This document shows positions 42,192-52,071 of a stretch of DNA of 58,963 nucleotides, piece by piece. Positions within the stretch are counted from its first letter, which is position 1, and every line of letters starts with the position of its first letter. The notes beneath the pieces were generated by a model. That model worked only from the letters and a program-made list of their open reading frames with translations, did not search any database and was not told where the DNA came from. Source of the stretch: Terriglobia bacterium (GTDB lineage Bacteria; Acidobacteriota; Terriglobia; UBA7540). The stretch spans positions 1 to 58,963 of the forward strand of contig JASHON010000059.1 in NCBI GenBank assembly GCA_030041095.1, written 5' to 3'. Made by a program: the position numbers and the translations under genes.

Positions 42192-45173
42192 CTATCTCGT
42201 CACGCGCCGCAGAACGATGGGCACCGGACGGCCTCTCCAACCTGAGCCAGTCGACGGATCGGTTCCGTCCGGCGGCGGACCGATCGCAGGTCGCGTGCCG
42301 GAAGTCGCCTTGGGAGCCTGCCCGAAGTGGAACGGAAAATGAAACGAAGGCATCAGCTCAATCCTGCCTGCAGTCACTTCTCCGGAATAGGTGATGTAAC
42401 CCACCTTGAATGAAACCTTGTTCGCTTCCACTTTGCCTTCTTCGATAGAAACAGGCTTGCTTCCGCCGAAGAAGCCGCCACCCTCCACGCCTCCGGTGAG
42501 CGTGCTTCCTTCTTGCTGAAGAGTGAAGAGGAGGTTGCGGCCCAAAAAGAAAGCGGCCAGCCTGCTGTTACTCGTTTCGGGCGTTTGTACGGGCCGCCAC
42601 AATCCTGTGATGCCTTCACCCACCGGCGACTGGCGTTCCCACACAGCCACTTGGGGGCGAAGTGTCACGCTGTTCGCGGCGATCATGGCAGAAGCGGCTG
42701 CAAGTCCTGGGGAAGTAACTCCGACGGTGACGCTTCCAGGAGTCTTGCTGGCTTGAACGATGGCCATGCAAAGCCCGGAAAAGGCTTTGCGCGAATTGCC
42801 TTTGTCCGATTCATGGCAAGTCGGATCGCCATTGCCAACGCCAATCAATTTACCCGATCCCGACACGTGGAACGTTACTTCATTGTCCGTCACAGGGACC
42901 ACGCGTCCTTCGGCGTCCTGCACTTCCACCGCAAACATGGCTACGTCTTCACCGTTGGCTAAGACTGCCTGGCGGTCAGCCGTTATCACCAATCGCGCCG
43001 CCGTCCCTGTGGTTTCGCGTTTCGCCGTTAAAACATGCTCTGTGCCCTTATACCCGCGAGCCTCGATTGTGCCGGGCGCGTACTTCACCACCCAAGCGAG
43101 ATGCGAGTCCTTTTGCATTTGCTGCGCGCCGAGACTCTGGCCGTTGAGGAACAGTTCCACCTTGTCAAGGTTCGAATGGACCCAAACGGCGATCTCCTGC
43201 CCTTCCATGCCCGGCCAATTCCAATGCGGGAAGAGGTGCAGGACCGGATCGGATGTCCACCAGGACCGATAATAGTAATAAGTGTCTTTAGGAAAGCCGC
43301 AGGTGTCGATGATGCCGTATTGCGAGCCGATGTTGGGCCATCCATAAGGCGAGGGCTCGCCCCGATAGTCGAACCCGGTCCAAACAAAGCCTCCTGCCAG
43401 CCACGGTTGCGCATCGCAAAATCTCCACCAGCCTTCCGCAGAGGCCCGCCCGGTGGTGGTGTAAGGGTCGTATGAACCCACGTAGCCCAACGCAGCATCG
43501 GTGATATAAATGCCGCGCGTTCCCACGGCACTCACGTTCTCCGTCCCCATCACGGGATTCGCCGGATGAGTCCTGTGGTAAGCTGCCGCTTGCGGATCCA
43601 TGTAGTTGTAACCCTTCACATCACAAACGGTGAGTCCACCGCTCCCGATAGCGCCGGTCGGCGCGCAAGAAACCGGCCGCGATCCGTCTTCGCTACTGGC
43701 CACCTCCTTCATCGCCGTCAGGATGGCGACGCCTCGCTTCGTGTTCGCCACGCCTTCTTCATTTCCCATTGACCACATAAAAACGCTCGGACGATTGCGG
43801 TCGCGCCGAACGAGATCTCCGAACTGAGCCAGTCCTTCAGGATTCGATGACATCATGCGAGTCTCATCAAAGACCAGCATTCCCAGCTCATCGCAAGCGT
43901 TAAGCAGCTCAGGCGTGGGTGGATTGTGGGAGGTGCGGAGAGCGTTCGAGCCCATCTCGAGGAGTTTTCGGATGCGGTAGTATTGCACCGCGTCCGGCAG
44001 CGCAACGCCCAGCCCGGCATGGTCCTGATGATTGCAGGTCCCCTTCAACTTGACGGGCTCGCCGTTCAGGAAGAAGCCTTTCTGCGCGTCAAAGTGAATG
44101 GTGCGAATGCCGAAGCGTGTTTCGTAACGATCCACAACTTGCCCGCCGGCTTCCACTTCCGTCACCAGCTTGTAGAGATTCCGCTTCTCCAGAGACCACA
44201 GCGCCGGCCGGCTCACCGTCATCTCTTGTTCCCAAGTGTGCGTCTCCCACTCTCGGATCGATTGGGAAATCGTTGCGGCTTTCCCCACGGCCTGGCCGGA
44301 GGGACCGTAGAGGCTTGAACTGATACGCGCGCTCTGCGCGCCCTTTCCGTGGTTGTTCACCTCCGTGCGGATCAACACAGTAGCTTCCTGGGGCCGCACC
44401 ACCGAGCGCACGAACGTGCCCCACTTTTTCACATGGACGGGATGAGTTTTCACCAGCCAGACGTGCCGGTAGAGGCCCGCGCCCTCGTAAAACCAGCCGT
44501 CGCTCAGCGTTGCATCCACTCGCGCCAGCAGCACGTTGGGGCTGCCGGGAGTCGCAAAATCGGTGACATCGAAGCTGAAAGGGTCGTAGCCGCCGGCATG
44601 CTGGCCGATATAGAAGCCGTTCAAGACCACCATCGTGTTCCGGTAAGCCCCGTCGAACTCGATGAAGATCCGCTTCCCGGCGTCCGTCGCGGGAAGGTCG
44701 AAGACGCGGCGGTACCAGCCGACGCTTGTCTCCGGGTACGAGCGTCCCAGCGGATAAGATCCCTTGCTGGTGAGAGCCGGATCCTCATGGAAGGGCAGCT
44801 CCACAGCCCAATCGTGGGGCAAATCCAACGGCCGCCAGTCGCTGTCGTCGAATGCCAGTGCACTCGCGCCAATGAAGTTCCCCGTCTTCTGGAAATTGCC
44901 GGTCCGGTCGTATCCGAAGCCGAAATCCTTCGCTGCATCGTCAGCGTTTCCGAAATGAAAGCGCCAGCCGAAATCCAGGAGAAGGCGTTCGCGCCCCGCA
45001 CTGGCCGCTGCGGAGTCCGGCGTAGCGCCAAACTCAGCAGCGCCGGCAGACAATCGTTCATCCCGGCTGACGTTTGGGGCCTTGCCCTCGGCAACGCCTT
45101 CGCGCGCTACTGCCGCCACAGCCGGCGCCAGCAGGCTCGTTTTTAGCAAATCCCTGCGTGACAGATTCTTCAT
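42192..45173 (-). CDS. Tat-exported GH2-family glycoside hydrolase
   Basis: A 993-residue protein. The start SRRDLLKTSLLAPAVAAVA is a twin-arginine signal. It has a jelly-roll sugar-binding domain (about 60-250; DLPHDWAVELPF, SVGWYRRVFDLP), an Ig-like domain and a TIM barrel. The acid/base glutamate lies in SMGNEEG (about 471) and the probable nucleophile in MGTENVS (about 544). A DUF4982-like domain (NLDKVELFLNGQSLG) and further beta-sandwich modules follow. It is likely a beta-galactosidase or related exo-glycosidase acting in the periplasm or outside; substrate is not determinable. GGAGGG precedes the ATG. Divergent from PadR. Confidence 0.88.
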   Translation of the reverse strand: MKNLSRRDLLKTSLLAPAVAAVAREGVAEGKAPNVSRDERLSAGAAEFGATPDSAAASAGRERLLLDFGWRFHFGNADDAAKDFGFGYDRTGNFQKTGNFIGASALAFDDSDWRPLDLPHDWAVELPFHEDPALTSKGSYPLGRSYPETSVGWYRRVFDLPATDAGKRIFIEFDGAYRNTMVVLNGFYIGQHAGGYDPFSFDVTDFATPGSPNVLLARVDATLSDGWFYEGAGLYRHVWLVKTHPVHVKKWGTFVRSVVRPQEATVLIRTEVNNHGKGAQSARISSSLYGPSGQAVGKAATISQSIREWETHTWEQEMTVSRPALWSLEKRNLYKLVTEVEAGGQVVDRYETRFGIRTIHFDAQKGFFLNGEPVKLKGTCNHQDHAGLGVALPDAVQYYRIRKLLEMGSNALRTSHNPPTPELLNACDELGMLVFDETRMMSSNPEGLAQFGDLVRRDRNRPSVFMWSMGNEEGVANTKRGVAILTAMKEVASSEDGSRPVSCAPTGAIGSGGLTVCDVKGYNYMDPQAAAYHRTHPANPVMGTENVSAVGTRGIYITDAALGYVGSYDPYTTTGRASAEGWWRFCDAQPWLAGGFVWTGFDYRGEPSPYGWPNIGSQYGIIDTCGFPKDTYYYYRSWWTSDPVLHLFPHWNWPGMEGQEIAVWVHSNLDKVELFLNGQSLGAQQMQKDSHLAWVVKYAPGTIEARGYKGTEHVLTAKRETTGTAARLVITADRQAVLANGEDVAMFAVEVQDAEGRVVPVTDNEVTFHVSGSGKLIGVGNGDPTCHESDKGNSRKAFSGLCMAIVQASKTPGSVTVGVTSPGLAAASAMIAANSVTLRPQVAVWERQSPVGEGITGLWRPVQTPETSNSRLAAFFLGRNLLFTLQQEGSTLTGGVEGGGFFGGSKPVSIEEGKVEANKVSFKVGYITYSGEVTAGRIELMPSFHFPFHFGQAPKATSGTRPAIGPPPDGTDPSTGSGWRGRPVPIVLRRVTR

Positions 45174-45331
45174 CTCATCCCTCCATTGGGCGACTTCGTA
45201 TCATAATCGTAGCCTTTGAAGGACGCAACAAGCGGATTGATCTTTCTGTCTGTTACCGCGAGTTTCCGACCGGCAGGAGTAGAGGCCCGCAAGGCACACG
45301 GGCGGGTTGAAAGGGACGTATCAAAAAGATA

Positions 45332-45360
45332 TTGAAAAGATCCCGTGCCAGTGCTAACCT
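45332..45360 (+). promoter_or_regulatory. Promoter of padR and the permease cluster
   Basis: TTGAAA (45332-45337), 17-bp spacer, TAACCT (45355-45360). Just downstream is a small dyad TAGT-CTA-ACTA, a possible operator for the PadR protein. Confidence 0.45.
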
Positions 45361-45402
45361 TCCGACAGTTGCATAGTCTAACTAGGCCAAGGAGGCTGAT
45401 CG

Positions 45403-45732
45403 ATGCATCGTGATGAGATTCCGCCCGGAACGCTCTATTTGCTGATCCTCAAAGCTCTGGCCCGGAGCGGCGAATTGCACGGCTTTGAGATTGCTCGCTG
45501 GATCGAGCAGGTATCCGACGAAGTTCTGCAAGTGGAGGAAGGCTCGCTCTATCCCGCGCTGCAACGGATGCTGATCAAGGGCTGGGTCAAGGCGAAATGG
45601 GGTGTGACGGCGGGAAATCGCAGGGCTCGGTACTACCGGCTCACGCCGCTGGGCCGCAAGCAATTGGAAGTTGAAGTATCCGAATTCAATCGGGTGGTCG
45701 CGGCGATCACGCGGGCCATTCAGACGGCGTAA
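45403..45732 (+). CDS. PadR-family transcriptional regulator
   Basis: A 109-residue winged-helix protein with the PadR pattern: GTLYLLILKALARSGELHGFEIARWI, VEEGSLYPALQRMLIKGWVKAKWG and NRRARYYRLTPLGRKQLEVE. AAGGAGG lies seven bases before the ATG. PadR genes directly upstream of ADOP permeases are the common acidobacterial arrangement, so it most likely controls the four permease genes that follow and perhaps itself. Confidence 0.92.
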   Translation: MHRDEIPPGTLYLLILKALARSGELHGFEIARWIEQVSDEVLQVEEGSLYPALQRMLIKGWVKAKWGVTAGNRRARYYRLTPLGRKQLEVEVSEFNRVVAAITRAIQTA

Positions 45733-45946
45733 GAGTAGAGACGAGAGACAAGGGACAAGAGACCAGAGACAAGAGACCACAGAGGAGAGACGAGTGAGTG
45801 ACCGGCCGGCAGCAGACCGCGGAGAATTCACGCCCGGCCGGTTGGGCTGCTAAGAACGGGACCCTGAATGCTGAGGGCTGAGTTCTGATAGCTGATAGCT
45901 GATCGCTGACGGCTAATCTCTGATAGCTCCTATCGCGAGGTCAGTC
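45733..45946 (+). repeat. Spacer with GAGACRAGA-type microsatellite, duplicated at 56541-56909
   Basis: Begins with short purine-rich repeats (GAGACGAGAGACAAGGGAC). Then come an inverted repeat around CGCCCGGCCGG, a run of GATAGCT repeats, and CTATCGCGAGGTCAGTC just before the permease ATG. The same order is found before the fourth permease, where a 133-bp element interrupts it. Confidence 0.75.
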
Positions 45947-48739
45947 ATGGGGTGGCTGGGTGAAGTCGGGCGGTGGTTGGCATTCTTCTTCCGGCGTGGA
46001 AAATTCGACGCCGACCTTGAAGATGAGATGCGCCTGCATCAGGAATTGCGCGAGCAGGAGCAGCGGGAGCGTGGCGCTTCGGCGGAAGAAGCTCATTTCA
46101 CCGCGCAGCGACGTTTCGGCAACAAACTTACGTTGCGAGAGGAGAGCCGGGATATGTGGGGATGGAATTGGCTCGAAACGTTGCTCCAGGATGTGCGCTA
46201 CGGCCTGCGCCAATTGCGGCGGAGCCCAGTCTTCACTACGCTTGCGGTGATGACCCTCGCGCTCGGCATCGGAGCGAACACGGCGATTTTCACGCTGGTT
46301 GACGCGGTCATGCTCAAGTCCTTGCCTGTCGCAAATCCGAAGCAACTCTATCGCCTCGGCGATAACAACAATTGTTGCGAGATGACCGGCACCACGCAGA
46401 ACGGAGGGAGCTACGTTCTCTATTCCTATCCGCTCTACAAGGAGCTTCGTGACCACACGCCGGAGTTCAGCGAGCTCACAGCGTTCACTCCGTTCCTGAC
46501 ATCACTGGCTGTCCGGCGTAGCGGCACTTCCGGTTCCTCTCAGGCTTTTGAAGGTGAGTTAGTCTCGGGAAATTACTTCACGATGTTTGGCGTCCACGCA
46601 TCTGCGGGCCGCGTGTTTACTTCCGCTGGTGACAACCCGGGTATGCCTCCCGTCGCGGTGTTGAGTTACTACGCCTGGCAAAAGTACTTTGGGCTCGATC
46701 CGTCGGTCATCGGGAGCAACTTCGTGATCGACCGAGTTTCTTACACGGTTGTGGGAATCACTCCACCGGGCTTTTACGGGGACACGCTGCGCAGCAACCC
46801 GCCTGACTTCTGGTTGCCGCTCGGAACTGAAGCCCTCTTGAACCCGCGGCACAACGCGCTTAATGAGCCCAACGTGGAATGGCTATACGCGATTGGGCGA
46901 TTGAAACCGGGCGCGCGAGCTCAGTCTGTGCAATCGCATTTGACTGTCGAACTCCACCAATGGCTCTGGCACACAGGCTATGCCCGTGCGACGCCAGAGG
47001 AACGGAGCGACGCCGCCCTCGTCCAAGGTTACCGTCGTGAGGTCGCGCGTCAGCACATCCACCTCACGCCGGCGGGCGGCGGGGTGGACACCATGCGGCA
47101 GGATTATGCCGCTGGGCTGCGCCTGTTACTGATCGTCGCCGGGCTGGTGCTGCTGATTGCCTGTGCCAACATCGCCAATCTGCTCCTGGCGCGCGCTGCC
47201 GCAAGCCGGCTGAATTTAGCGGTCCGCGCAGCCCTGGGCGCTCCGGTCACGCGCATGATTCGCTCGGTTCTGACAGAATCGATACTTCTGGGCGTCCTGG
47301 GCGGACTCGTGGGATTGCTCGTCGCCTTTGCCGGCACTCGCACCATCCTGCTCATTGCTTTCCGCGGCGCGCGCTACGTCCCCATCAGCTCCACTCCTTC
47401 CGGAATCGTGTTGGGTTTTGCCTTTCTGCTCTCGATGGTCACGGGTATTGCGTTTGGCATCGCGCCCGCCTGGGCCGCTTCTCGCACCGACGCTTCCGAG
47501 GTCGTGCGTGGAGCGGGGCGTTCCTTGGGTGAGCATTCGCCGTTGGCCCGCCGTTCGTTCGTTGTCCTCCAAGTTGCCGTGTCAGTCATTCTTCTGGTGG
47601 GAGCCGTATTGTTGACCCGGAGCTTGCGCGATCTTGAAGGACAACGTTTTGGCTTCGAGTCCCAGGGCCGGCTGATTGTGCACGTTAATCCAAGGCTTGC
47701 GGGTTACAAGCCTGAAGCGTTGGATGCTCTTGACCGCCAACTTCAGAATCGCCTCTCCCGCATTCCCGGCGTGCTTGGCGCCAGCCTTTCGGATTACAGC
47801 CCGATGGAAGGGGGCAACTGGAACCAGGACGTTTACATCGAAGGGCGCAAGCCAGCAGTTTCGAACCAGGACCTCAACAGCTCTCTCAACCGTGTCAGCT
47901 CCGAATATTTTGAAACCATCGGCACGCATGTCGTCGAGGGGCGGGCCATCAATCATGCGGACACTCCCACCTCGCAACACGTAGCGGTTGTCGATCAAGC
48001 ATTCGCTCGGAAGTTCTTTCCGCACCAGAATCCGATCGGACAGTATTTCGGCCTCAGTCCTTCCGACAGCGGAGAATACGAAATCGTCGGAGTCGTCGAG
48101 GATGCGAAGTATCAGAATGCACGCCTGGCCGCGTATCCGACCGCCTTCATGCCGCTCCTGCAAACTCCGGCCGGTGATCTTGACCGGGACGGCTCTGTCT
48201 ACTTTGGTGATATCGAGTTGCGCCTGGCCGGCACCCCCCAGAACTTTGAGCCTGCCGTGCGCGAGATCCTGGGAGAAATCAACCCAAATCTGACGGTGCT
48301 CGGCATGATGAGCCTCAAAGAGCAGGTCGCGTTGAATTTTAATCAGGACCGGCTGATCACTCGTCTCAGCGAGCTTTTCGGTCTGCTCGCGCTCGCTCTT
48401 GCCTGCGTCGGCCTGTATGGAGTCACGTCATTCTCTGTGGCGCGGCGCACCAACGAATTTGGCCTCCGCATGGCGCTCGGGGCTCAAAAGAATGACGTAC
48501 TGAGGCTGGCGATGCGGCAGGGATTAAATCTCACGTTCATCGGCGTCGCGATGGGAGTCGCCGGCGCACTTGTGCTGACGCAGTTCCTTTCCAGCCTGCT
48601 CTACGGAGTCAAACCCGCCGACCCGGTGACGTTCGTTGCAGCGTCGTTGATCCTCATGGGCGTCGCGCTCCTGGCTTGCTACATTCCGGCTCGCCGGGCG
48701 ACAAAAGTAGACCCGATGACGGCGCTGCGGTGCGAGTAA
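45947..48739 (+). CDS. ADOP-family permease 1 (MacB/FtsX type)
   Basis: A 930-residue acidobacterial duplicated orphan permease. The N-terminal cytoplasmic segment (DLEDEMRLHQELREQEQRERG, then WGWNWLETLLQDVRYGLRQLRR) precedes the first membrane helix (about 96-118, ending NTAIFTLVDAVML). A MacB-type periplasmic domain, an FtsX domain with three helices (about 390-515), a second periplasmic domain and a second FtsX domain follow. It ends with ARRATKVDPMTALR. No ABC ATPase is in the cluster, hence orphan; it may use one encoded elsewhere or work differently. Its ATG is preceded by GCGAGG. Its 5' end is nearly identical to permease 4. Confidence 0.9.
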   Translation: MGWLGEVGRWLAFFFRRGKFDADLEDEMRLHQELREQEQRERGASAEEAHFTAQRRFGNKLTLREESRDMWGWNWLETLLQDVRYGLRQLRRSPVFTTLAVMTLALGIGANTAIFTLVDAVMLKSLPVANPKQLYRLGDNNNCCEMTGTTQNGGSYVLYSYPLYKELRDHTPEFSELTAFTPFLTSLAVRRSGTSGSSQAFEGELVSGNYFTMFGVHASAGRVFTSAGDNPGMPPVAVLSYYAWQKYFGLDPSVIGSNFVIDRVSYTVVGITPPGFYGDTLRSNPPDFWLPLGTEALLNPRHNALNEPNVEWLYAIGRLKPGARAQSVQSHLTVELHQWLWHTGYARATPEERSDAALVQGYRREVARQHIHLTPAGGGVDTMRQDYAAGLRLLLIVAGLVLLIACANIANLLLARAAASRLNLAVRAALGAPVTRMIRSVLTESILLGVLGGLVGLLVAFAGTRTILLIAFRGARYVPISSTPSGIVLGFAFLLSMVTGIAFGIAPAWAASRTDASEVVRGAGRSLGEHSPLARRSFVVLQVAVSVILLVGAVLLTRSLRDLEGQRFGFESQGRLIVHVNPRLAGYKPEALDALDRQLQNRLSRIPGVLGASLSDYSPMEGGNWNQDVYIEGRKPAVSNQDLNSSLNRVSSEYFETIGTHVVEGRAINHADTPTSQHVAVVDQAFARKFFPHQNPIGQYFGLSPSDSGEYEIVGVVEDAKYQNARLAAYPTAFMPLLQTPAGDLDRDGSVYFGDIELRLAGTPQNFEPAVREILGEINPNLTVLGMMSLKEQVALNFNQDRLITRLSELFGLLALALACVGLYGVTSFSVARRTNEFGLRMALGAQKNDVLRLAMRQGLNLTFIGVAMGVAGALVLTQFLSSLLYGVKPADPVTFVAASLILMGVALLACYIPARRATKVDPMTALRCE

Positions 48740-49100
48740 CGAGAGGCAAGAGTGTGTAGCCTCGGCAAGCCGTTTGTGCCGTGGGTTCTTCCTGTAGCGC
48801 AAACCTCCGCTTCCGAGGTCTGCGGCTTGTCCGAGGTTTCAGAAAAGACACCGCAGGCCGTTAGCCACGGTCAGTGCTTTTCTGACCATGGGCTTTTGCT
48901 TTGAGTGCGGCAGCGGAGCTTGCGGAGCTGCCGCCTTAACTCGGAATGCCTATTTTCGAATGACGATTGCAGCGCTCGCGCCGTCATTTTTCGGTAATCG
49001 GAATTCGCCAATCCGCAGTAGCCGCGGCTTGTCCGTCGGGTGAGCGAAAGGCCGCAGACCCGCAAACAGCGCGGGTCTGCGCTACGAACTGAGAATCGAG
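48740..49100 (+). repeat. Permease spacer with interspersed repeat C
   Basis: Contains GTGGGTTCTTCCTGTAGCGC followed by CCTCCGCTTCCGAGGTCTGC and TTGTCCGAGGTTTCAG (about 48778-48861). The unit recurs, split by an insertion, around 51838-53700. No gene is visible. Confidence 0.65.
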
Positions 49101-51782
49101 ATGAAGAATAAAGTGGCCGAGCTTGGCAGAAGGCTTCTGACGCTGTTCCACCCTCGGCAATTCGACATCGATCTGGAAGAAGAGTTGCGCCTGCATCAGG
49201 AATTGCGCGAGCGGGAACAGATCGAGCGCAGCGTCTCGCCTGGGGAAGCTCACTATGCCTCGCAACGGCGTTTCGGCAACAAGCTTGTGTTGAGAGAGAA
49301 AAGCCGCGAGATGTGGGGATGGAACTGGCTTGAACAGTGTGGTCAGGATCTGCGGTTCGCATCACGGAATCTTCTGAAGGATCGCGGGTTCATTCTGCTT
49401 GCGGTCTTCACCCTGGCCCTCGGAATGGGCGCCACCACAGTAATCTTCAGCGTGGTGGATGGCGCGCTCCTTCACCCGTTTCCTTACAGAGACGCGAACG
49501 AGATCAGCATTTTCCGTATCCACAACCTCAATGAAGCTGGCGAAACGGGGCGGCTGTGGCTCTCGGTTCCGGAGTTTCTCGATTTTCGCGAACAGAACCA
49601 CGTGTTCGCGGACATGACGGGCACGGGACCCGGAAGCGTAATGTACAGGGCTGGCGGGGCGACCGAGGATCTGAGCGGAGCTTACGTCACCGAGAATACG
49701 TTCACGTTTTTAGGTGTCAGCCCGCTGCTCGGCCGGTACATCAACCCGGATGATGCGAAGCCGGGTGCACCCCCCGTCTTTGTAATGAACTACAGGATGT
49801 GGCAGGAGCGGTTCCATGGCGACCGGAGCATCCTGGGAAGGATTTTTACGCTGAATGGGGTGCCGAGGACGCTCGTGGGCATCATGCCCCCGCGCTTCCA
49901 GTATTTTGGCGCGGCTGTGTGGCTGCCGCTCAGCCTGAACCGCAGTGGCGTGAACGCCGCCGGAGGCACGGAGACAGCGGGCCGGCAGATCTATTTAATT
50001 CCCGAAGAACGTCGCAAGCCCGGCGTCAGCCTGGAAGCCGCGGCGGCGGACCTGAGCGTGATCGCTAAACGGCTGGCCAAGGTCTTTCCAAGTGACTATC
50101 CGAAGCACTTCAGCGTGCAGACGGATAATCTGGCAAGCGACGTGGTCGGCGGCTTCAAAACGATGCTTTACATTCTGTTGGCCGCCGTGGCGATGCTACT
50201 GCTGATCGCCTGCAGCAATGTGGCGAATCTCCTGCTTGCGCGCTCGACTTCGCGAGAAAAGGAGATTGCCGTTCGTGCCGCCTTGGGAGCGAGCCGCGCG
50301 CGGCTGATTCGGCAACTCCTGGTGGAAAGCCTGGCTCTGGCGGCAGTGAGCGGCGCAATAGGCTGCGGCTTTGCGTACGGCGGATTGAAAGCAGTTATGG
50401 CCGTGATGCCGGCGGATGCCCTGCCGAGTGAATCGGTAATCGAACTGAACACTGCCGTGCTGCTGTTTACTGCGGGCATCGCCGCGGTCACCACGCTGTT
50501 GGTTGGCCTTGCGCCCGCACTCCACGCGGTGCGTGGCGAATTGCACGGCCGCCTCAAGGACACGGGTTGGGGAGTCCGAGGGAGCTCCGGGCAAGGCCGG
50601 TTCCGCGCAGCCCTGGTTGTGGCGGAGGTAGCCCTCTCCGTTGTGCTGCTCGCGGGCGCGGGCCTGGTGATGCGAAGCTTTTTTGCTGTGGAGCACGTGA
50701 ATCTGGGCTTCGATCCGGCAAACATCTTGGCTGTAGAGATGGCGTTTCCGCGAGGCCGTTATCAAACTCCCGAGCAGAACAAGATCTTCTTCCAGCAGCT
50801 TTTGCCTCGCATCAGCGCGCTGCCCGGCGTCGTCTCCGCCGCGGAGACGGTCACGCTGCCGGCTTTCGGCGGGCCGGAGAGCGGCGTGGCCATACCCGGC
50901 AAGACCCACACTCAGCGCTGGAAAGCGATGCTCGAGCTCTGCAGTCAGGGCTGGTTCCGGACCGTCGGAGTCCCGCTGCTGCGAGGTCGCCTGCTCTCGG
51001 TGGAGGACGTTAATTCAGCCCGGCAGAGGGCGGTGATCAATCAGACTCTGGCACGGCGCTACTTCGGCAAGGAAGACCCCATCGGCGAGAAAATCAAGTT
51101 CAAGGCATTCGACTCAGCACCCGGTGGTCCGCACAACGCCGCCTTTGAAATCGTGGGTATCGTGGGTGACGCCAAGAACAACGGGATCGAGCAGCCGACG
51201 CTCCCTGAAGCGTTTGTTCCCTACACGGTGGCCAGTTTTGGCCGGCGAGGTGTCCTGGTGCGGACGGCCTCGAATCCGGCGGCGATCGAGAACACGATCA
51301 GCCGTGCGGTCTGGTCGGTAGACCCGACCATCGCCATTGCGCAGATGGATTCCCTCCCAACCCTACTGAAAGACTACTCCTACGCGCAGCCGAGGTTCGG
51401 GCTTGTGGTTCTGGGCGTGTTTGCGGCCCTCGGTCTAATTCTGGTGGTCATCGGTGTCTTCAGTGTGATGGCCTACTCGGTCTCGCTCCAGGCGCACGAC
51501 ATCGGGATCCGCATGGCACTGGGAGCGCAGAAAGGGCACGTGCTGAAGATGGTAATCAGTCAAGGAATTAAGCTGGCGCTGATCGGTTTGGGTATCGGGA
51601 TCGTGGTTGCGCTCGCGTTGACGCGGTTTTTGACGAGTCTGCTTTACAGTGTCATGCCCACCGACCCGGTGACGTTTATCGTGGTCGCGGTGACTTTGAT
51701 CGTGGTGGCGCTGTTCGCTTGCTGGATTCCTGCGCGCCGGGCAACAAAAGTGGACCCAATAGTGGCCCTGAGGCATGAGTGA
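49101..51782 (+). CDS. ADOP-family permease 2
   Basis: An 893-residue ADOP permease with the same plan as its neighbours: coiled N-terminal segment (DLEEELRLHQELREREQIERS), WGWNWLEQCGQDLRFASRNLLKDR, first membrane helix with LGMGATTVIFSVVDGALL, two periplasmic domains and two FtsX domains. It ends ARRATKVDPIVALRHE. It is the most divergent of the four in its first helix (SRNLLKDRGF instead of RQLRRNPGF). Substrate unknown; related MacB proteins export peptides or siderophores, but ADOPs have no assigned substrate. Confidence 0.9.
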   Translation: MKNKVAELGRRLLTLFHPRQFDIDLEEELRLHQELREREQIERSVSPGEAHYASQRRFGNKLVLREKSREMWGWNWLEQCGQDLRFASRNLLKDRGFILLAVFTLALGMGATTVIFSVVDGALLHPFPYRDANEISIFRIHNLNEAGETGRLWLSVPEFLDFREQNHVFADMTGTGPGSVMYRAGGATEDLSGAYVTENTFTFLGVSPLLGRYINPDDAKPGAPPVFVMNYRMWQERFHGDRSILGRIFTLNGVPRTLVGIMPPRFQYFGAAVWLPLSLNRSGVNAAGGTETAGRQIYLIPEERRKPGVSLEAAAADLSVIAKRLAKVFPSDYPKHFSVQTDNLASDVVGGFKTMLYILLAAVAMLLLIACSNVANLLLARSTSREKEIAVRAALGASRARLIRQLLVESLALAAVSGAIGCGFAYGGLKAVMAVMPADALPSESVIELNTAVLLFTAGIAAVTTLLVGLAPALHAVRGELHGRLKDTGWGVRGSSGQGRFRAALVVAEVALSVVLLAGAGLVMRSFFAVEHVNLGFDPANILAVEMAFPRGRYQTPEQNKIFFQQLLPRISALPGVVSAAETVTLPAFGGPESGVAIPGKTHTQRWKAMLELCSQGWFRTVGVPLLRGRLLSVEDVNSARQRAVINQTLARRYFGKEDPIGEKIKFKAFDSAPGGPHNAAFEIVGIVGDAKNNGIEQPTLPEAFVPYTVASFGRRGVLVRTASNPAAIENTISRAVWSVDPTIAIAQMDSLPTLLKDYSYAQPRFGLVVLGVFAALGLILVVIGVFSVMAYSVSLQAHDIGIRMALGAQKGHVLKMVISQGIKLALIGLGIGIVVALALTRFLTSLLYSVMPTDPVTFIVVAVTLIVVALFACWIPARRATKVDPIVALRHE

Positions 51783-52002
51783 AACGGTGGTCAGTGTTTC
51801 GTGGCTCGTCGAGCGGGGTAACCACGGCACGGCTTCCGTGCCGTGGGTTCTTCTTGTAGCGCAGCGCGGCAGAGCCGCAACCAAAACTGGAGCCAGCAGG
51901 CAGTCGGCAGTAAGCAGAACCTCAAGTTCCTTGGCCGGCCACCGATAGCTCGGTTGGGTAAAAAAGCCACAGGCGCGCACGAAGGCGCGCGGAGAAAAAA
52001 GT

Positions 52003-52071
52003 AACGCTCCATAGCTTTTTCCGGCATGATGTTTTTGCACAGCATCATCCGGAGGAGAACCATGGAGCGTT
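52003..52071 (+). promoter_or_regulatory. Hairpin enclosing the start codon of the element gene
   Basis: AACGCTCCAT (52003-52012) is perfectly complementary to ATGGAGCGTT (52062-52071), which contains the start codon. Inside, CCGGCATGATG (52021-52031) pairs with CATCATCCGG (52043-52052) with one bulge, reaching into the GGAGGAG ribosome binding site. If the RNA begins upstream of 52003 the gene should be poorly translated. Confidence 0.7.

Noticed and set aside
45733-45800. Purine-rich GAGACAAGA repeats considered as a coding low-complexity region
   Set aside because: Irregular microsatellite in a spacer between stop and start codons, also present at the duplicate spacer.
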